Below, in pieces: positions 47,376-57,568 of a DNA stretch of 64,000 bases (position 1 is its first letter; every line of letters starts with the position of its first letter). Origin of the DNA: Xenophilus sp. AP218F. GTDB taxonomy: Bacteria; Pseudomonadota; Gammaproteobacteria; Burkholderiales; Chromobacteriaceae. Location: the NCBI GenBank assembly GCA_002213445.1, contig NJIE01000024.1:1-64000 (forward strand). The letters run 5' to 3'. The notes beneath the pieces are model-generated. The model saw nothing but the letters and a program-made list of their open reading frames with translations, was not told the origin of the DNA and did not search any database. Position numbers and translations under genes: made by a program.

Positions 47376-49131
47376 TCAGGCCCTGGACAATCGCCGCGAC
47401 GCCGTCCGCCTGCTGCGCGAATCGGCCGCGCCCGAGCGCCGCCACCTGTGGCTGGGCGCGTTCTGGCTGCTGGCGGCGGCCTTGCTAGAAGCGGCCGCGC
47501 CGCTATTGGGCAAGATCTTCATCGACGACTACCTGCTGCCGCGCCGGCTGGCGCTGCCGGCGATGGGCGGGCTGCTGGCCGCCAGCCTGCTACTGGGCTG
47601 CGCCGCCGCCGTGCTGCGCTACCGCCAGCTGGTGCGCCTGGCCGGCGTGGCGATGCGCTCGGTGCGCCGGCTGCGCGAACGCGTCTACCAGCACGTGATC
47701 CGCCTGCCGATGGCCTTTTTCGACCAGGCCATCACCGGCCAGCTGGTCAGCCGCGTCACCAACGACACCGAGTCGGTCAAAGCGCTGTACGTGCAGGCGC
47801 TGTTCGTCATCCTCAACAGCGGCATCGTGGTGCTGGGCGCGCTGATCGCCATGGCTTGGCTGGACTGGCGGCTGATGCTGGTCTCGCTGCTGCTGTTCCC
47901 GGCCACCTTCGCCATCGTCTGGCTGTACCAGCGGCTGAGCGCGCCGTCGGTGGCGCGCGCCCGCGCGCTGCGCAGCGACATCAACGCGCAGATGGCCGAA
48001 TCCATCGCCGGCATGAGCGTGCTGCAGGCCGGCAACGCCGCCGAGCGCTTCAGCCGGCGCTTCGCCGCCACCAACGACGACTATTACCGCGCCCGGCTCA
48101 GGGAAGTCACCGCCAACGCCTGGCTGCTGCGCCCGGCGCTGGACCTGCTCAACGTGCTGCTGCTGGCCATCGTCATCTACAGCTTCGGCCTGCGCGATCT
48201 GGGCGGCGTGGAAATCGGCGTGCTGTACGCCTTCGTCAGCTACATCGGCCGGGTGGTGGAGCCGCTGATCCAGATCACCATGCAGTTCAGCCAGCTGCAG
48301 CAGGCGGTGGTGGCCGCCGCCCGCGTCAGCCACCTGCTGGCGGAGCCGGCCGCCGCCGCGCCTGCGGGCGACGGCCGGGTGGGCGACGGCGCGGTCAGCT
48401 TCCGCGACGTGGGCTTCAGCTATCAGCCGGGCCATCCGGTGCTGGCCGACATCCGGCTGGACATCCCCGCCGGCAGCTTCTACGGCATCGTCGGCCACAC
48501 CGGCAGCGGCAAATCCACGCTGCTGTCGCTGCTGCTGCGCTTCTATCAACCGCAACGCGGCGAGATCCTGATCGACGGCCAGCCGCTTGCCGCCATCGGC
48601 GATGCGGCCTTCCGCGCCGGGGTGGGGCTGGTGCCGCAAGAACCCTTCCTGCTGGCCGCCAGCGCCCGCGACAATATCGACATGGGCCGCGGCCTGCCGC
48701 AAGCGGCGCTAGAAGACGCGGCGCGGGCCGCCGGCGTACACGAGCTGATCCTGTCGCTGGAACAAGGCTACGACACCGATATGGGCGAGAGCGGCGGCCG
48801 GCTGTCCAGCGGCCAGAAACAGCTGATCGCCATCGCCCGCGCCCTGGCCGGCCAACCGCGCATCCTGCTGCTGGACGAGGCCACCTCGCACATCGACAGC
48901 GCCAGCGAGCAGCTGGTGCAGCAGGCGCTGGCCCGGCTGGCCGGCAAGATCACTCTGATCTCCATCGCCCACCGCCTGTCCACGATACGCGACGCCGATC
49001 GCATCATCGTTCTCAACCACGGCCGCATCGCCGAATCCGGCAACCACGAAGAATTGATGGAACGCGCCGGCATCTACCAGCGGCTCTACCTGCTGCAACA
49101 GCTGCAGCCGGAGGCGGAAGAAAACGGGTAA
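47365..49131 (+). CDS. mdlB: ABC exporter half-transporter MdlB-like
   Basis: 588 residues with a six-helix domain (about 25-320) and an ATPase domain. Walker A is VGHTGSGKST and Walker B LLLDEATSHID has the catalytic Glu. The signature reads LSSGQKQL rather than LSGGQ. Together with the MdlA change, this gives one canonical and one degenerate ATP site, a hallmark of heterodimers. Overlap with mdlA supports equal synthesis. Confidence 0.88.
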   Translation: MKSDQALDNRRDAVRLLRESAAPERRHLWLGAFWLLAAALLEAAAPLLGKIFIDDYLLPRRLALPAMGGLLAASLLLGCAAAVLRYRQLVRLAGVAMRSVRRLRERVYQHVIRLPMAFFDQAITGQLVSRVTNDTESVKALYVQALFVILNSGIVVLGALIAMAWLDWRLMLVSLLLFPATFAIVWLYQRLSAPSVARARALRSDINAQMAESIAGMSVLQAGNAAERFSRRFAATNDDYYRARLREVTANAWLLRPALDLLNVLLLAIVIYSFGLRDLGGVEIGVLYAFVSYIGRVVEPLIQITMQFSQLQQAVVAAARVSHLLAEPAAAAPAGDGRVGDGAVSFRDVGFSYQPGHPVLADIRLDIPAGSFYGIVGHTGSGKSTLLSLLLRFYQPQRGEILIDGQPLAAIGDAAFRAGVGLVPQEPFLLAASARDNIDMGRGLPQAALEDAARAAGVHELILSLEQGYDTDMGESGGRLSSGQKQLIAIARALAGQPRILLLDEATSHIDSASEQLVQQALARLAGKITLISIAHRLSTIRDADRIIVLNHGRIAESGNHEELMERAGIYQRLYLLQQLQPEAEENG

Positions 49132-49205
49132 GCGGCGCGCCGCTTGGGCGCGGCCGCCGCCTGCCCTAGAATGGGCGCATCCGCCCGCATTCCCGGAACC
49201 TGCCC

Positions 49206-49889
49206 ATGTCCGTCCTCCGCTTTTTCGCCCTCGCCGGCAGCTTCGCGCTGCTGGCCGTCCCGCCTGCGCGAGCGGGCGACGCGCCCAGCCTGTCCGTCAG
49301 CGGCTATCTGCTCAGCCATCAGACCGGAACCGGCAACGGCAGCCGCGGCGAGCTCAGCGTCGACGCGCTCTACCCTACCCGCTTCGGCGCGCTCTACCTG
49401 CAGGACGGCGAAGGCGGCTGGGCGCTGCCCGCGCCGCTCGGTTTCGCCTCGTTTGGCGTCGCCAGCGAACCGGTCTGGGGGCTGGGCGGCGGGGTTTCGC
49501 AAAGCCTGTGGATCGCCCGCTACGGCTTCGATCTGCCGCGCGGCGGCGCGCTGTCCCTGGGCTACGCCGGCCGCCTCGGCGACAGCCATCCGGGCAAACT
49601 CGTCGCCGCCAATCTGCAAGCGCCGCTGGGCAGCTGGCGCGGGCAGGACTTCAGCCTGCAAGGCTGGGCCAGCCTGGCCGACCAACCGCGCCGCCGCTCG
49701 CTGGAGCGCGCCGCCGGCGACGGCGACTGGCGGCTGGAGCAGGCCAACCTGCTGCTGGTGATGTCGCATCCGCTCAGCCGCGCCTGGGCGCTGCAGCTGG
49801 GCGCGGGCAGCCGCTGGAGCGCCGACGCCGGCGGCGGGCATACCGCCGGCTGGCAGACGCTGCTGGGCCTGAGCTGGACGCTGCGATGA
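49206..49889 (+). CDS. Exported beta-rich protein, possible outer-membrane barrel
   Basis: 227 residues with a signal peptide (cleavage near PARA-GDAP). The rest alternates short amphipathic strands separated by glycine-rich turns (LSVSGYLLSHQ, GRLGDSHPG, LQLGAGSRWS) and ends with an aromatic/Arg C-terminus (LSWTLR). This is suggestive of a small barrel, though the last residue is not Phe. No family recognised. Its stop overlaps the tatD start (ATGA). Confidence 0.6.
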   Translation: MSVLRFFALAGSFALLAVPPARAGDAPSLSVSGYLLSHQTGTGNGSRGELSVDALYPTRFGALYLQDGEGGWALPAPLGFASFGVASEPVWGLGGGVSQSLWIARYGFDLPRGGALSLGYAGRLGDSHPGKLVAANLQAPLGSWRGQDFSLQGWASLADQPRRRSLERAAGDGDWRLEQANLLLVMSHPLSRAWALQLGAGSRWSADAGGGHTAGWQTLLGLSWTLR

Positions 49890-50677
49890 CGCCGTTCGCC
49901 GCGCGGCCGGAGGCCGATTGCCTGATAGACAGCCACTGCCACCTCGACGCGCCGGAGCTGGCGGCCGACCGCGACGCCGCGGTGGCCGAAGCGCAGGCCG
50001 CCGGCATCGGCCAGTTGCTGGTGCCGGCGGTCGGCGCCGGCAACTTCGACGACGTGCTGGCGATGCGTTCGCGCTACGGCTGCTGGATCGCCCTTGGCCT
50101 GCACCCCATCTATCTGGAGCGGCATCTGGACGATCACCTGGCCCTGCTGGACGCCGCGCTGGCCGCGCACGCGCCGGCGGCGGTAGGCGAGATCGGGCTG
50201 GACTTCTACCTGCCGGAGCTGGACCCGCGGCGGCAGGAGCGGCTGTTCGTCGAGCAACTGAAGCTGGCGCGCCGCCACGGCTTGCCGGTGGTGCTGCACG
50301 TGCGCCGCTCGGTGGACCGGGTGTTGAAGCATCTGCGGGAGCAGAAAGCTGAGGGCGGCATCGCCCACGCCTTCAACGGCAGCGAGCAGCAGGCGCAGGC
50401 GCTGATCCGGCAGGGGTTCAAGCTGGGATTCGGCGGGGCGATGACCTACGACGGCTCGCGCCGCATCCGCCGTCTGGCGGCCACGCTGCCGCAATCGAGC
50501 CTGGTGCTGGAAACCGACGCGCCGGACATCCGCCCGGCCTTCGCCCAGGACGCGCCCAACCGGCCGGCGCATCTGGCGCGCTTCGCCGCCCTGCTCGCCG
50601 AGCTGCGCGGCGAGCCGCTGCCCGCGCTGCGGGCAGCGCTCTGCCGCAACACGCTGGCGGCGCTGGCGCTGGCCTGA
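49886..50677 (+). CDS. TatD-family metal-dependent DNase
   Basis: 263 residues, TIM-barrel amidohydrolase fold. Metal ligands are in DSHCHLD near the N-terminus, GEIGLDFY, LHVRRS, HAFNGS and ETDAPD. Members act as 3'-5' exonucleases or RNA-repair enzymes in the cytoplasm; YjjV is the closest E. coli type. Start overlaps the preceding gene by four bases. Confidence 0.9.
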   Translation: MTPFAARPEADCLIDSHCHLDAPELAADRDAAVAEAQAAGIGQLLVPAVGAGNFDDVLAMRSRYGCWIALGLHPIYLERHLDDHLALLDAALAAHAPAAVGEIGLDFYLPELDPRRQERLFVEQLKLARRHGLPVVLHVRRSVDRVLKHLREQKAEGGIAHAFNGSEQQAQALIRQGFKLGFGGAMTYDGSRRIRRLAATLPQSSLVLETDAPDIRPAFAQDAPNRPAHLARFAALLAELRGEPLPALRAALCRNTLAALALA

Positions 50678-52309
50678 TCAGGCGGTAAAGCGCTGCAGGG
50701 TGGCGTCCAGTTCGCGCGACAGCGCCTGCAATTCGCGCGACAGCTCGCTGGCTTCGCGCGCGGCCTGGGTGGTCTGGCCGTTCATCTGCGCGATTTTCTC
50801 GACATTGTTGGCCACCAGCTGGCTGGCCGTGCTCTGTTCGCGAATCGCTTCGGCGATGTCGCCGATGCGCTGCACCGAGTGGTGCGACAGCTCGCGAATC
50901 TGCGACAACGCCTCGGCGACGCTATGGGTGCTTTGCACGCCGTTCTCGATGCGGGAGTGCGCCAGCTGCATGCTGTCGTGGGCCCGGCGGGTATCCATCA
51001 GCACGCCGTCGATGTGGGTGGAAATCTCCGCCGTCGCCTGGCTGGTGCGCTCGGCCAGCTTGCGCACCTCGTCGGCCACCACGGCGAAGCCGCGGCCCAT
51101 TTCGCCGGCGCGCGCCGCTTCGATGGCGGCGTTGAGCGCCAGCAGATTGGTCTGATCGGCGATGTCGCGGATCACCCGCACGATGTCGCCGATATCGGTG
51201 GAGCGCTGGTTGAGCTGATTCATCACCGTGGCGGTTTCGGTGATGCTGCTGGCGATCAGGCGGATTTCCTCGGCCGCGTTCTGCGCCAGGTCGTTGCCGC
51301 TGCCGGCCTGATCCATCGCCAGCCGCGCCTGCTTTTCCACGTCCTGGGTGTTGTCGGACACCAGATTGATGCTCACCGACATCTGCTCGATGGCGGCCGC
51401 GCCGCTGGCGGCGGCTTCGGATTGCTGGCCGGAGGCCTCCGACACGTCGTGGCTGACCGAGGCCAGCTGGCCGGAGGCGGTGGCCAGTCGGGCGGCGTGG
51501 CCCTGCGCCTCCTGCACCAGCGCGCGCACCGTGCCCACCAGCTGGGCCAGCGAGTGGCCCACTTCGCCCATTTCGTTGCGGCCGAAATCGGGCAGCTGCA
51601 GACGCAAATCGCGCTTTTCCGCCAGCTCGTTGCTGGCTCCGCGCATCAATTGCAGAGGATGGCGGATGGAGCGGATGATCCACCAGGCCGCCAGCACGCC
51701 GCCTGCCAGGCACAGCAGCGATACCGCCAGCGACTGGCTGCGCACGGCCTGCGCCGTCTCGTCGATCTGGTCCTTGAGCCCGGCCACCGACTTGGCGCTG
51801 GCCCCGGACAACTTGGCCGCCACGTCCTCCATCTGATGGATGTTGCTCTTGTAGTGATCGAGCTGGGCGTTGGCTTCCGCGGTGCTGGCGATGGTTTTGG
51901 CCTCCACCGCGGCGGACACCTTGCCGAAGCCGTCGCTGTACGCCCCCAGCAGCTGGCCAAGCTGGCCTAGGCTCTGCCCCGCCTCGGCGTCCAGGGGATG
52001 CGCGCCGGCCCGGCCGATCGCCTGCCGCGCCTGATCCTCGGCGGTTTTCCACTTGCCCAGATACTCGCCGCGCTTGGCGTCGTTGGCCAGGTTGATGAAA
52101 TAGTCCTTCTCGAAGCGGCGCAGATTGCCCATCGCGCGCTGCAAGTCGACGATGTCGGTGTAAAACGCCAGTTCGTGGGAGCTGACCTCCTCGACGCGGG
52201 CGGTGATGCTGTTCAGGCCGCTCAGCGTCAGGATGAAGGTCAGCAGCAAGGCGGCCAGCAGCATGGCGAAACCCATGGTGATTCTGGCGGCGATAGAGAG
52301 GTTGCGCAT
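50678..52309 (-). CDS. Methyl-accepting chemotaxis protein
   Basis: 543 residues. A first membrane helix (about 10-30) is followed by a periplasmic helical-bundle sensor (about 35-185) containing [16 protein letters not shown], typical of HBM/four-helix receptors. A second helix (about 190-212), HAMP (about 212-265) and a long signalling coil follow, with the hairpin tip [19 protein letters not shown]. The C-terminus lacks an NWETF-like CheR-binding tail. Ligand unknown. Transcribed alone. Confidence 0.93.
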   Translation of the reverse strand: MRNLSIAARITMGFAMLLAALLLTFILTLSGLNSITARVEEVSSHELAFYTDIVDLQRAMGNLRRFEKDYFINLANDAKRGEYLGKWKTAEDQARQAIGRAGAHPLDAEAGQSLGQLGQLLGAYSDGFGKVSAAVEAKTIASTAEANAQLDHYKSNIHQMEDVAAKLSGASAKSVAGLKDQIDETAQAVRSQSLAVSLLCLAGGVLAAWWIIRSIRHPLQLMRGASNELAEKRDLRLQLPDFGRNEMGEVGHSLAQLVGTVRALVQEAQGHAARLATASGQLASVSHDVSEASGQQSEAAASGAAAIEQMSVSINLVSDNTQDVEKQARLAMDQAGSGNDLAQNAAEEIRLIASSITETATVMNQLNQRSTDIGDIVRVIRDIADQTNLLALNAAIEAARAGEMGRGFAVVADEVRKLAERTSQATAEISTHIDGVLMDTRRAHDSMQLAHSRIENGVQSTHSVAEALSQIRELSHHSVQRIGDIAEAIREQSTASQLVANNVEKIAQMNGQTTQAAREASELSRELQALSRELDATLQRFTA

Positions 52310-52501
52310 GGTCGGTCCCCAGTTGGCAGTCGCGTGGCCGGGCTGGGCCCGGTCCGTTATCGAGCGGCGATTCTAGTTTTTCTATAGACGACAAACCAAG
52401 CCGCACCGCCGCCGGCGGCAACATAAAGCCATTCCAGTATCAAAAAGATCAAAAAAAATCCTACAGCATACGCCGTCGGCTTGGTTGATTGCAGTCCGGT
52501 T

Positions 52502-52846
52502 TCAAGTCGCGGGTTTGAAACTGCGAGCGAAGCCCACCACGCAAACGAAAAACATCACCGACAAGCCGGTTTCCAGCCAGGCCAGCTGCTGCGACAGGCC
52601 GCGGTCGGCCCAGCCGCGCATCACGCCCTCGGTGAAGAACGCCAGGATGAACATGCTGGACCACTGATAGGTATAGACCCGCTGCTTGAGGATGCCGCGC
52701 AAGGGCGCCAGCAGCAGCACCGCCTTGAGCGCCAGCAGCGAGCCGCCGCTGCGCAGCGGCGCCAGCCACAGCTCCCAGGCAAGGGTCAGCAGGATCAGCG
52801 CGATCAGCGAAGCCGCCGCGCCGTAATGAAGGATTTGACGATTCAT
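52502..52846 (-). CDS. DUF2069 membrane protein
   Basis: 114 residues with about four hydrophobic helices (9-27, 38-52, 66-78, 92-108) and the family sequence YTYQWSSMFILAFFTEGVMRG. Function unknown. It overlaps the tatC stop by four bases, so it is translated from the tat transcript. Families next to tatC in Neisseriales often include DUF2069, by my recollection. Confidence 0.82.
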   Translation of the reverse strand: MNRQILHYGAAASLIALILLTLAWELWLAPLRSGGSLLALKAVLLLAPLRGILKQRVYTYQWSSMFILAFFTEGVMRGWADRGLSQQLAWLETGLSVMFFVCVVGFARSFKPAT

Positions 52847-53586
52847 TCCGCGTTTTCCAGCCGTTGCCGCGCCTCGGCCTTGCGCACCAGGATGGCGGCC
52901 AGCAGCACGCCCAGCTCGTACAGCAGCCACAGCGGCACCGCCAGCATGGTTTGCGACAGCACGTCGGGCGGCGTGACGATGGCGGCGATGATGAAGGCGC
53001 CGACGATGACGTAAGGACGGCCCTGGCGCAGTTTCTCCACCGAAACGATGCCCATGCGCACCAGCACGATGACGATGACCGGCACTTCGAAGGTAGTGCC
53101 GAAGGCCAGGAACATGCCCATGACGAAGGACAGGTATTTGTCGATGTCGGTCATCATGCTGACGCCGCTGGGCGTCACCATCGACATGAAGTGGAACACC
53201 ACCGGAAACACCAGGAAGTAGGCGAAAGACATGCCCACCAGGAACAACGCGATGCTGGCGGCCACCAGCGGCCCTACCAGCCGCTTCTCGTGGCTGTAGA
53301 GGCCGGGGGCGATGAAGGCCCAGATCTGGTACAGGGTGTTGGGCAAGGACAGCAGGAACGCCACCAGCATGGTGACCTTGAGCGGCACGAAGAACGGCGC
53401 GGTCACGTCGGTGGCGATCATGCTGCCGCCTTGCGGCAAGGCGTCCAGCATCGGTTTGGCCAGCAGGTGGTAGATATCGCCCGACCAGTGGAACAGGCCG
53501 AGAAACGCCAGGGCTATGCCCAGCAGGGCGCGCACCAAGCGGGTTCTCAGCTCGATCAGGTGGGCAAGCAGCGGTTGTTCAGTCAT
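52843..53586 (-). CDS. tatC: Sec-independent translocase subunit TatC
   Basis: Receptor for twin-arginine signal peptides. 247 residues, six membrane helices. Seen: the N-terminal HLIELRTRLVRA motif with the conserved Glu, FWAFIAPGLYSHEK-like IWAFIAPGLYSHEKR loop, and VFHFMSMVTP. It overlaps tatB by four bases. Confidence 0.96.
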   Translation of the reverse strand: MTEQPLLAHLIELRTRLVRALLGIALAFLGLFHWSGDIYHLLAKPMLDALPQGGSMIATDVTAPFFVPLKVTMLVAFLLSLPNTLYQIWAFIAPGLYSHEKRLVGPLVAASIALFLVGMSFAYFLVFPVVFHFMSMVTPSGVSMMTDIDKYLSFVMGMFLAFGTTFEVPVIVIVLVRMGIVSVEKLRQGRPYVIVGAFIIAAIVTPPDVLSQTMLAVPLWLLYELGVLLAAILVRKAEARQRLENAE

Positions 53587-54098
53587 GCGCGGGAAACGGG
53601 TTGGGAGTCGGGTTGGCCTGCGACGGGCACCGGCAGATCGTCGAACAAGTCAAGCTGGTTCTCGTCGCGCGGCGGCGGCGCGGCCTCGGCCAGAACCGCT
53701 TCGGTCTCCGGCGGCGAAATGTCGGCACCGGCCGGCTCTTCCGTCCGCAGCGCCTGATGGATGGTGCGCTCGGCCTCGTCCAGCGGCGCGCGCGCCTGCT
53801 CGGCCAGCGCGCGGGCCTCGGCGGCGTGGCTGTCCAGGCTGGCTCGCGCGTCCTGCACCTCGGCCTCCAGCTGGCCCTTGAAGTTCTGGGCCGCCTCCTG
53901 CAAGTCCTGGCGTATGCTGTCCAGGCCTTGCAGATTGGCCTGATGCTGGATGTCGGCCTTGACCGTGGCGACGAAGCGCTGGGCGCGCGCCACCAGCGCG
54001 CCGACGGTGCGGGCGACGGTAGGCAAGCGCTCCGGCCCCAGCACCACCAGGGCGACGATGCCGATCAGCAGAAACTCGCCGAAACTGATGTCGAACAC
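53583..54098 (-). CDS. tatB: Sec-independent translocase subunit TatB
   Basis: 171 residues. One N-terminal membrane helix with the family opening MFDISFGEFLLIGIVALVV, the hinge GPERLP, an amphipathic helix (TVARTVGALVARAQRF), and a long acidic C-terminal tail. It forms the substrate receptor with TatC. Confidence 0.95.
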   Translation of the reverse strand: MFDISFGEFLLIGIVALVVLGPERLPTVARTVGALVARAQRFVATVKADIQHQANLQGLDSIRQDLQEAAQNFKGQLEAEVQDARASLDSHAAEARALAEQARAPLDEAERTIHQALRTEEPAGADISPPETEAVLAEAAPPPRDENQLDLFDDLPVPVAGQPDSQPVSRA

Positions 54099-54111
54099 GA
54101 GCAGTCAGCCC

Positions 54112-54321
54112 TTACTTCTTGTCGGCTTCGCCGTCGATGATGCGGCCGGGCGGCGTTTCGGCCGGCTTGTCCTTGGAGCCTTCGTTCATGCCTTCCTTGA
54201 AACCCTTGACCGCGTTGCCCAAGTCCTTGCCGATGTTGGGCAGCTTCTTGGTGCCGAATACCAGAACCACGATCAGCAGCACCACCAGCCAGTGCCAGAT
54301 GCTGAAAGAACCCATTTCCAT
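54112..54321 (-). CDS. tatA: Sec-independent translocase subunit TatA
   Basis: 69 residues, the pore-forming subunit. Membrane helix [20 protein letters not shown] is followed by the FGTKKL hinge and the amphipathic helix [15 protein letters not shown]. It starts the tatABC-DUF2069 unit. A GC hairpin (54338-54359) lies between hinT and tatA. Confidence 0.96.
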   Translation of the reverse strand: MEMGSFSIWHWLVVLLIVVLVFGTKKLPNIGKDLGNAVKGFKEGMNEGSKDKPAETPPGRIIDGEADKK

Positions 54322-54375
54322 TCCTTTCGATAGAACCGGCGGGCCGTGGCCGGCCCGCCCAAATTAATCGGTCGC

Positions 54376-54699
54376 TCAGCCCTTGTGGCCAAACACGTGC
54401 ACGTGCAGGTGGAAAACTTCCTGGCCGCCGCCCGCGCCGGTATTGATGCCGGTCTTGAAGCCGGCCTCGAGGCCCTGCTCGCGCGCCAGCTTGGGCGCGA
54501 GGGTGAGTATCCTGCCCAGCACCGCTTCGTGCTCCGGGCCGCAGTGCGCCAGCGAATCGACGTGCTGCTTGGGGATGATCATGAAGTGCACCGGCGCGAT
54601 CGGCCGGATGTCGTGGAAGGCCAGCACATGCTCGTCTTCGTAAATCTTGTTGGCCGGAATCTGCCCGGCCACGATCTTGCAGAAAATGCAGTCGCTCAT
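54376..54699 (-). CDS. hinT: HIT-family nucleotide phosphoramidase HinT
   Basis: 107 residues with the histidine triad HLHVHVFG near the C-terminus and the N-terminal CIFCKIVAGQIPA. HinT-type enzymes hydrolyse purine nucleoside phosphoramidates. It lies 21 bases after hisE on the same strand, ahead of tatA. Confidence 0.94.
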   Translation of the reverse strand: MSDCIFCKIVAGQIPANKIYEDEHVLAFHDIRPIAPVHFMIIPKQHVDSLAHCGPEHEAVLGRILTLAPKLAREQGLEAGFKTGINTGAGGGQEVFHLHVHVFGHKG

Positions 54700-54720
54700 A
54701 TCGGCTTTCTCTCAGTGTGC

Positions 54721-55047
54721 TCAGACGGAAGGTTTGCGCGCGGCCTTTTCATCCAGGCCGGAAATGCCCTCGCGGCGGTGCAGTTCCATCACCACGTCTT
54801 CCGGACGCAGGCCGTGATAGGCCAGGAGCACCATGCTGTGGAACCACAGATCGGCCACCTCCCGCACCAGATGCAGCTTGTCCTTGTCCTTGGAGGCCAT
54901 CAGCGTCTCGGCCGCCTCCTCGATCACTTTCTTCAGGATCGCGTCCTCGCCCTTGTGGAACAAGGACGCCACGTAAGAAGACTGCGAGCTGGCCTCGCGT
55001 CGCGCTTCCAGCGTGTCGGCGATGGTTTTCAGCACGTCCGGAGTCAT
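54721..55047 (-). CDS. hisE: Phosphoribosyl-ATP pyrophosphatase
   Basis: Removes pyrophosphate from phosphoribosyl-ATP, the second step of histidine synthesis. 108 residues, all-alpha MazG-like fold with [13 protein letters not shown] and [17 protein letters not shown] metal-binding helices. Start MTPDVLKT is preferred because AAAGGG lies eight bases upstream; two earlier in-frame ATGs are possible. It is separate from hisI. Confidence 0.93.
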   Translation of the reverse strand: MTPDVLKTIADTLEARREASSQSSYVASLFHKGEDAILKKVIEEAAETLMASKDKDKLHLVREVADLWFHSMVLLAYHGLRPEDVVMELHRREGISGLDEKAARKPSV

Positions 55048-55164
55048 GTCCATCCCTTTCATGCCGGCAATGCGGCAAGTATATGTCCAATCTGTGGCGG
55101 AAAGATAACAGGCCAGACCGGATTGTAACGCGTCCTCGGTCCGGCTCGTTGACTCTGTGCAAAC

Positions 55165-55554
55165 TCAGCGGGCGGAATAGATGCGGTCCGGCGCTTTGAG
55201 CACCGCGTCCACCGTTTCCCAACCGCCATTCTGGAAGCGGCGGTAAAAGCAGCTCTCCCGCCCGGTGTGACAGGCGATGCCGCCGGCTTGTTCAATCTGC
55301 ATCACGATCACATCGCCGTCGCAATCCAGCCGCAGCTCGCGCACCGTTTGCAGATGGCCCGACTCCTCGCCCTTCTTCCACAGCTTGCCGCGCGAGCGGC
55401 TCCAGTAGTGCGCGACGCCGGTTTCGGCGGTCAGTCGCAGGCTGTCGCGGTTCATCCACGCCACCATCAGCACCCGGCCGCTGGCGGCGTCCTGAGCCAC
55501 CGCCGCCACCAGGCCCTTGTCGTCCCACTTCACTTCGTCCAGCCAATCGCTCAT
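55165..55554 (-). CDS. hisI: Phosphoribosyl-AMP cyclohydrolase
   Basis: Opens the adenine ring of phosphoribosyl-AMP, the third step. 129 residues with [20 protein letters not shown]-like [19 protein letters not shown], the zinc/metal motif DCDGD and [16 protein letters not shown] seven bases before the ATG at 55554 supports this start. Monofunctional, unlike enteric HisIE. Confidence 0.94.
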   Translation of the reverse strand: MSDWLDEVKWDDKGLVAAVAQDAASGRVLMVAWMNRDSLRLTAETGVAHYWSRSRGKLWKKGEESGHLQTVRELRLDCDGDVIVMQIEQAGGIACHTGRESCFYRRFQNGGWETVDAVLKAPDRIYSAR

Positions 55555-55967
55555 TTGCATGCTCCCACCCGGCGCGCCGTCAGTTGTTGCAGCGCGGTTT
55601 CCTGCGAAGCAGGCGTCAGCTTGACCGCCATCCCCGCCGACCAGCGGGTGGGCTTGAGCTGCTGCCAGAACAAGGTGACATCCATGCGCAGCTTGTCGTC
55701 CAGCTGGCAGCGGTAACGGCTGATGCCGGGCGCGGCCACCTTGCCGGTCAGTTGGCAAGCCTTGTCCAGCGTCTGCCTAGCGATTCCCGCCACCTTGGCC
55801 GCCATCGCCTCCACCGTCACCGCCTCCCGCTGACAGAAGCGGCTGCTGCCGGTCTCCATCGCGCCGTTGACCACGTCCAGCTGCCACATGCCAGGCTGCG
55901 CGATGGGGCCCGCCTGCGCGGCGAGGCTTGCCAGCAGCAGCGCCGCGCCGCTCATCCAGCGCCTCAT
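55551..55967 (-). CDS. Exported protein of unknown function inside the his operon
   Basis: 138 residues with a signal peptide ([17 protein letters not shown]). The mature part contains [16 protein letters not shown] and four cysteines, recalling the DUF3617 group of periplasmic proteins, but I am not certain. It overlaps hisF and hisI by four bases on each side, so it is translated with the histidine genes. No obvious link to histidine synthesis. Confidence 0.65.
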   Translation of the reverse strand: MRRWMSGAALLLASLAAQAGPIAQPGMWQLDVVNGAMETGSSRFCQREAVTVEAMAAKVAGIARQTLDKACQLTGKVAAPGISRYRCQLDDKLRMDVTLFWQQLKPTRWSAGMAVKLTPASQETALQQLTARRVGACK

Positions 55968-56728
55968 AATCTCACCTCGATCCCGGCCGCGCGCATCGCC
56001 TCCTTGGCTTCGCGCACCGTGTATTCGCCAAAATGGAAAATGCTGGCCGCCAGCACCGCGTCGGCCTTGCCCTCGCGCACCCCGTCCACCAGATGCTGCA
56101 GATTGCCGACGCCGCCGGAGGCGATCACCGGAATGTCCACCGCCTCGGACACCGCGCGGGTCAGCGGCAGGTTGAAGCCGATCTTGGTGCCGTCGCGATC
56201 CATGCTGGTGAGCAGGATTTCGCCCGCGCCCAGCCGCTGCATCTCGCGCGCCCAGTCCACAGCGTCGAGCCCGGTGCGGTTGCGTCCGCCGTGGGTGAAG
56301 ATTTCCCAGCGGTCGTTCTGCGGCGTCACCGCCTTGGCGTCCAGCGCCACCACGATGCACTGGTTGCCGAAATGCTCGGACGCTTCGCGGACGAATTCCG
56401 GATGAGTGACGGCTGCGGTGTTGATGCTGACCTTGTCCGCGCCGGCGTTCAGCAGGCGGCGGATGTCGGCGATGCTGCGCACCCCGCCGCCCACGGTCAG
56501 CGGGATGAACACCTGCTCGGCCACCGCCTCGATGACGTGCAGGATGATGTCGCGCTGGTCGGAGCTGGCGGTGATATCGAGGAAGGTCAGTTCGTCCGCG
56601 CCTTGCTCGTTGTAGCGGCGGGCGATCTCCACCGGATCGCCGGCGTCGCGCAGGCCGAGAAAGTTGACGCCCTTGACCACGCGGCCGGCGGTGACGTCAA
56701 GGCAGGGGATGATGCGTTTGGCGAGCAT
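55964..56728 (-). CDS. hisF: Imidazole glycerol phosphate synthase cyclase subunit
   Basis: Combines PRFAR with ammonia from HisH to make imidazole glycerol phosphate and AICAR. 254 residues, TIM barrel opening [20 protein letters not shown], with the catalytic Asp residues in PCLDV and [11 protein letters not shown]. Standard length. Confidence 0.97.
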   Translation of the reverse strand: MLAKRIIPCLDVTAGRVVKGVNFLGLRDAGDPVEIARRYNEQGADELTFLDITASSDQRDIILHVIEAVAEQVFIPLTVGGGVRSIADIRRLLNAGADKVSINTAAVTHPEFVREASEHFGNQCIVVALDAKAVTPQNDRWEIFTHGGRNRTGLDAVDWAREMQRLGAGEILLTSMDRDGTKIGFNLPLTRAVSEAVDIPVIASGGVGNLQHLVDGVREGKADAVLAASIFHFGEYTVREAKEAMRAAGIEVRL

Positions 56729-56748
56729 GTTTGCTTATCCGGAAACAG

Positions 56749-56795
56749 GCGTGGAGAGCCGCGAACCGCCGCGCGGTTCGGGACTCTCCACGCCG
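56749..56795. repeat. Long imperfect hairpin between hisA and hisF
   Basis: Arms of about 21 bases, GGCGTGGAGAG followed by CGAACCG and its complement CGGTTCG followed by CTCTCCACGCC, around loop CCGCG. It fills most of the 79-base gap and lacks a T-run. It may be an RNA stabiliser or a dispersed repeat. Confidence 0.6.
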
Positions 56796-56807
56796 GGAGG
56801 CCGAAAA

Positions 56808-57548
56808 CTACTCGGACAGTTCGTCGGCCAGGGTCTGGGCAGCGGCGAAGTCGATGCTGCCCTCGTAGATGGCGCGGCCGGTGATGGCCCCGCTGATGCC
56901 TTCGCTTTCCACCGCGCACAGCGCGCGGATGTCGTCGAGCGAGGACAGGCCGCCGGAGGCGATCACCGGAATGGTCAGCGCCTGCGCCAGCTTGACGGTG
57001 GCGTCGATGTTGACGCCGGTCATCATGCCGTCGCGGCCGATATCGGTGTAGATCACCGATTCGACGCCGTAGCCTTCGAAACGCTTGGCCAGCTCGATGA
57101 CGTTGTGGCCGGTGAGCTTGGCCCAGCCGTCGATCGCCACCATGCCGTCCTTGGCGTCCAGGCCGACGATCACCTGTCCGGGGAAGGCGTCGCAGGCGTC
57201 GTGCAGGAAGCCCGGCGTCTTGACCGCGGCGGTGCCGATGATCACGTAACGCAGACCCATGTCGAGATACTTCTCGATGGTGTCCAGGTCGCGCAAACCG
57301 CCGCCAAGCTGGACGTCCATGTCGTCGCCGACTTCGTCCAGGATGTCGCGAATCACCGCCAGGTTTTTGGGCTTGCCGGCGAACGCGCCGTTCAAGTCCA
57401 CCAGATGCAGCCGGCGCGCGCCCTGGTCGCGCCAATGGGCGGCAACCTTGACCGGATCGTCGGAGAAAATGGTGGCATCGTCCATCACGCCCTGTTTCAG
57501 GCGCACGCACTGACCGTCTTTCAGGTCTATCGCGGGTATGAGCAGCAT
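56808..57548 (-). CDS. hisA: ProFAR isomerase
   Basis: Isomerises ProFAR to PRFAR. 246 residues, TIM barrel with [17 protein letters not shown] at the N-terminus and [12 protein letters not shown] carrying the second catalytic Asp. It lies 20 bases after hisH. Confidence 0.97.
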   Translation of the reverse strand: MLLIPAIDLKDGQCVRLKQGVMDDATIFSDDPVKVAAHWRDQGARRLHLVDLNGAFAGKPKNLAVIRDILDEVGDDMDVQLGGGLRDLDTIEKYLDMGLRYVIIGTAAVKTPGFLHDACDAFPGQVIVGLDAKDGMVAIDGWAKLTGHNVIELAKRFEGYGVESVIYTDIGRDGMMTGVNIDATVKLAQALTIPVIASGGLSSLDDIRALCAVESEGISGAITGRAIYEGSIDFAAAQTLADELSE

Positions 57549-57568
57549 GGTGCTAAATCAAACGTAGG

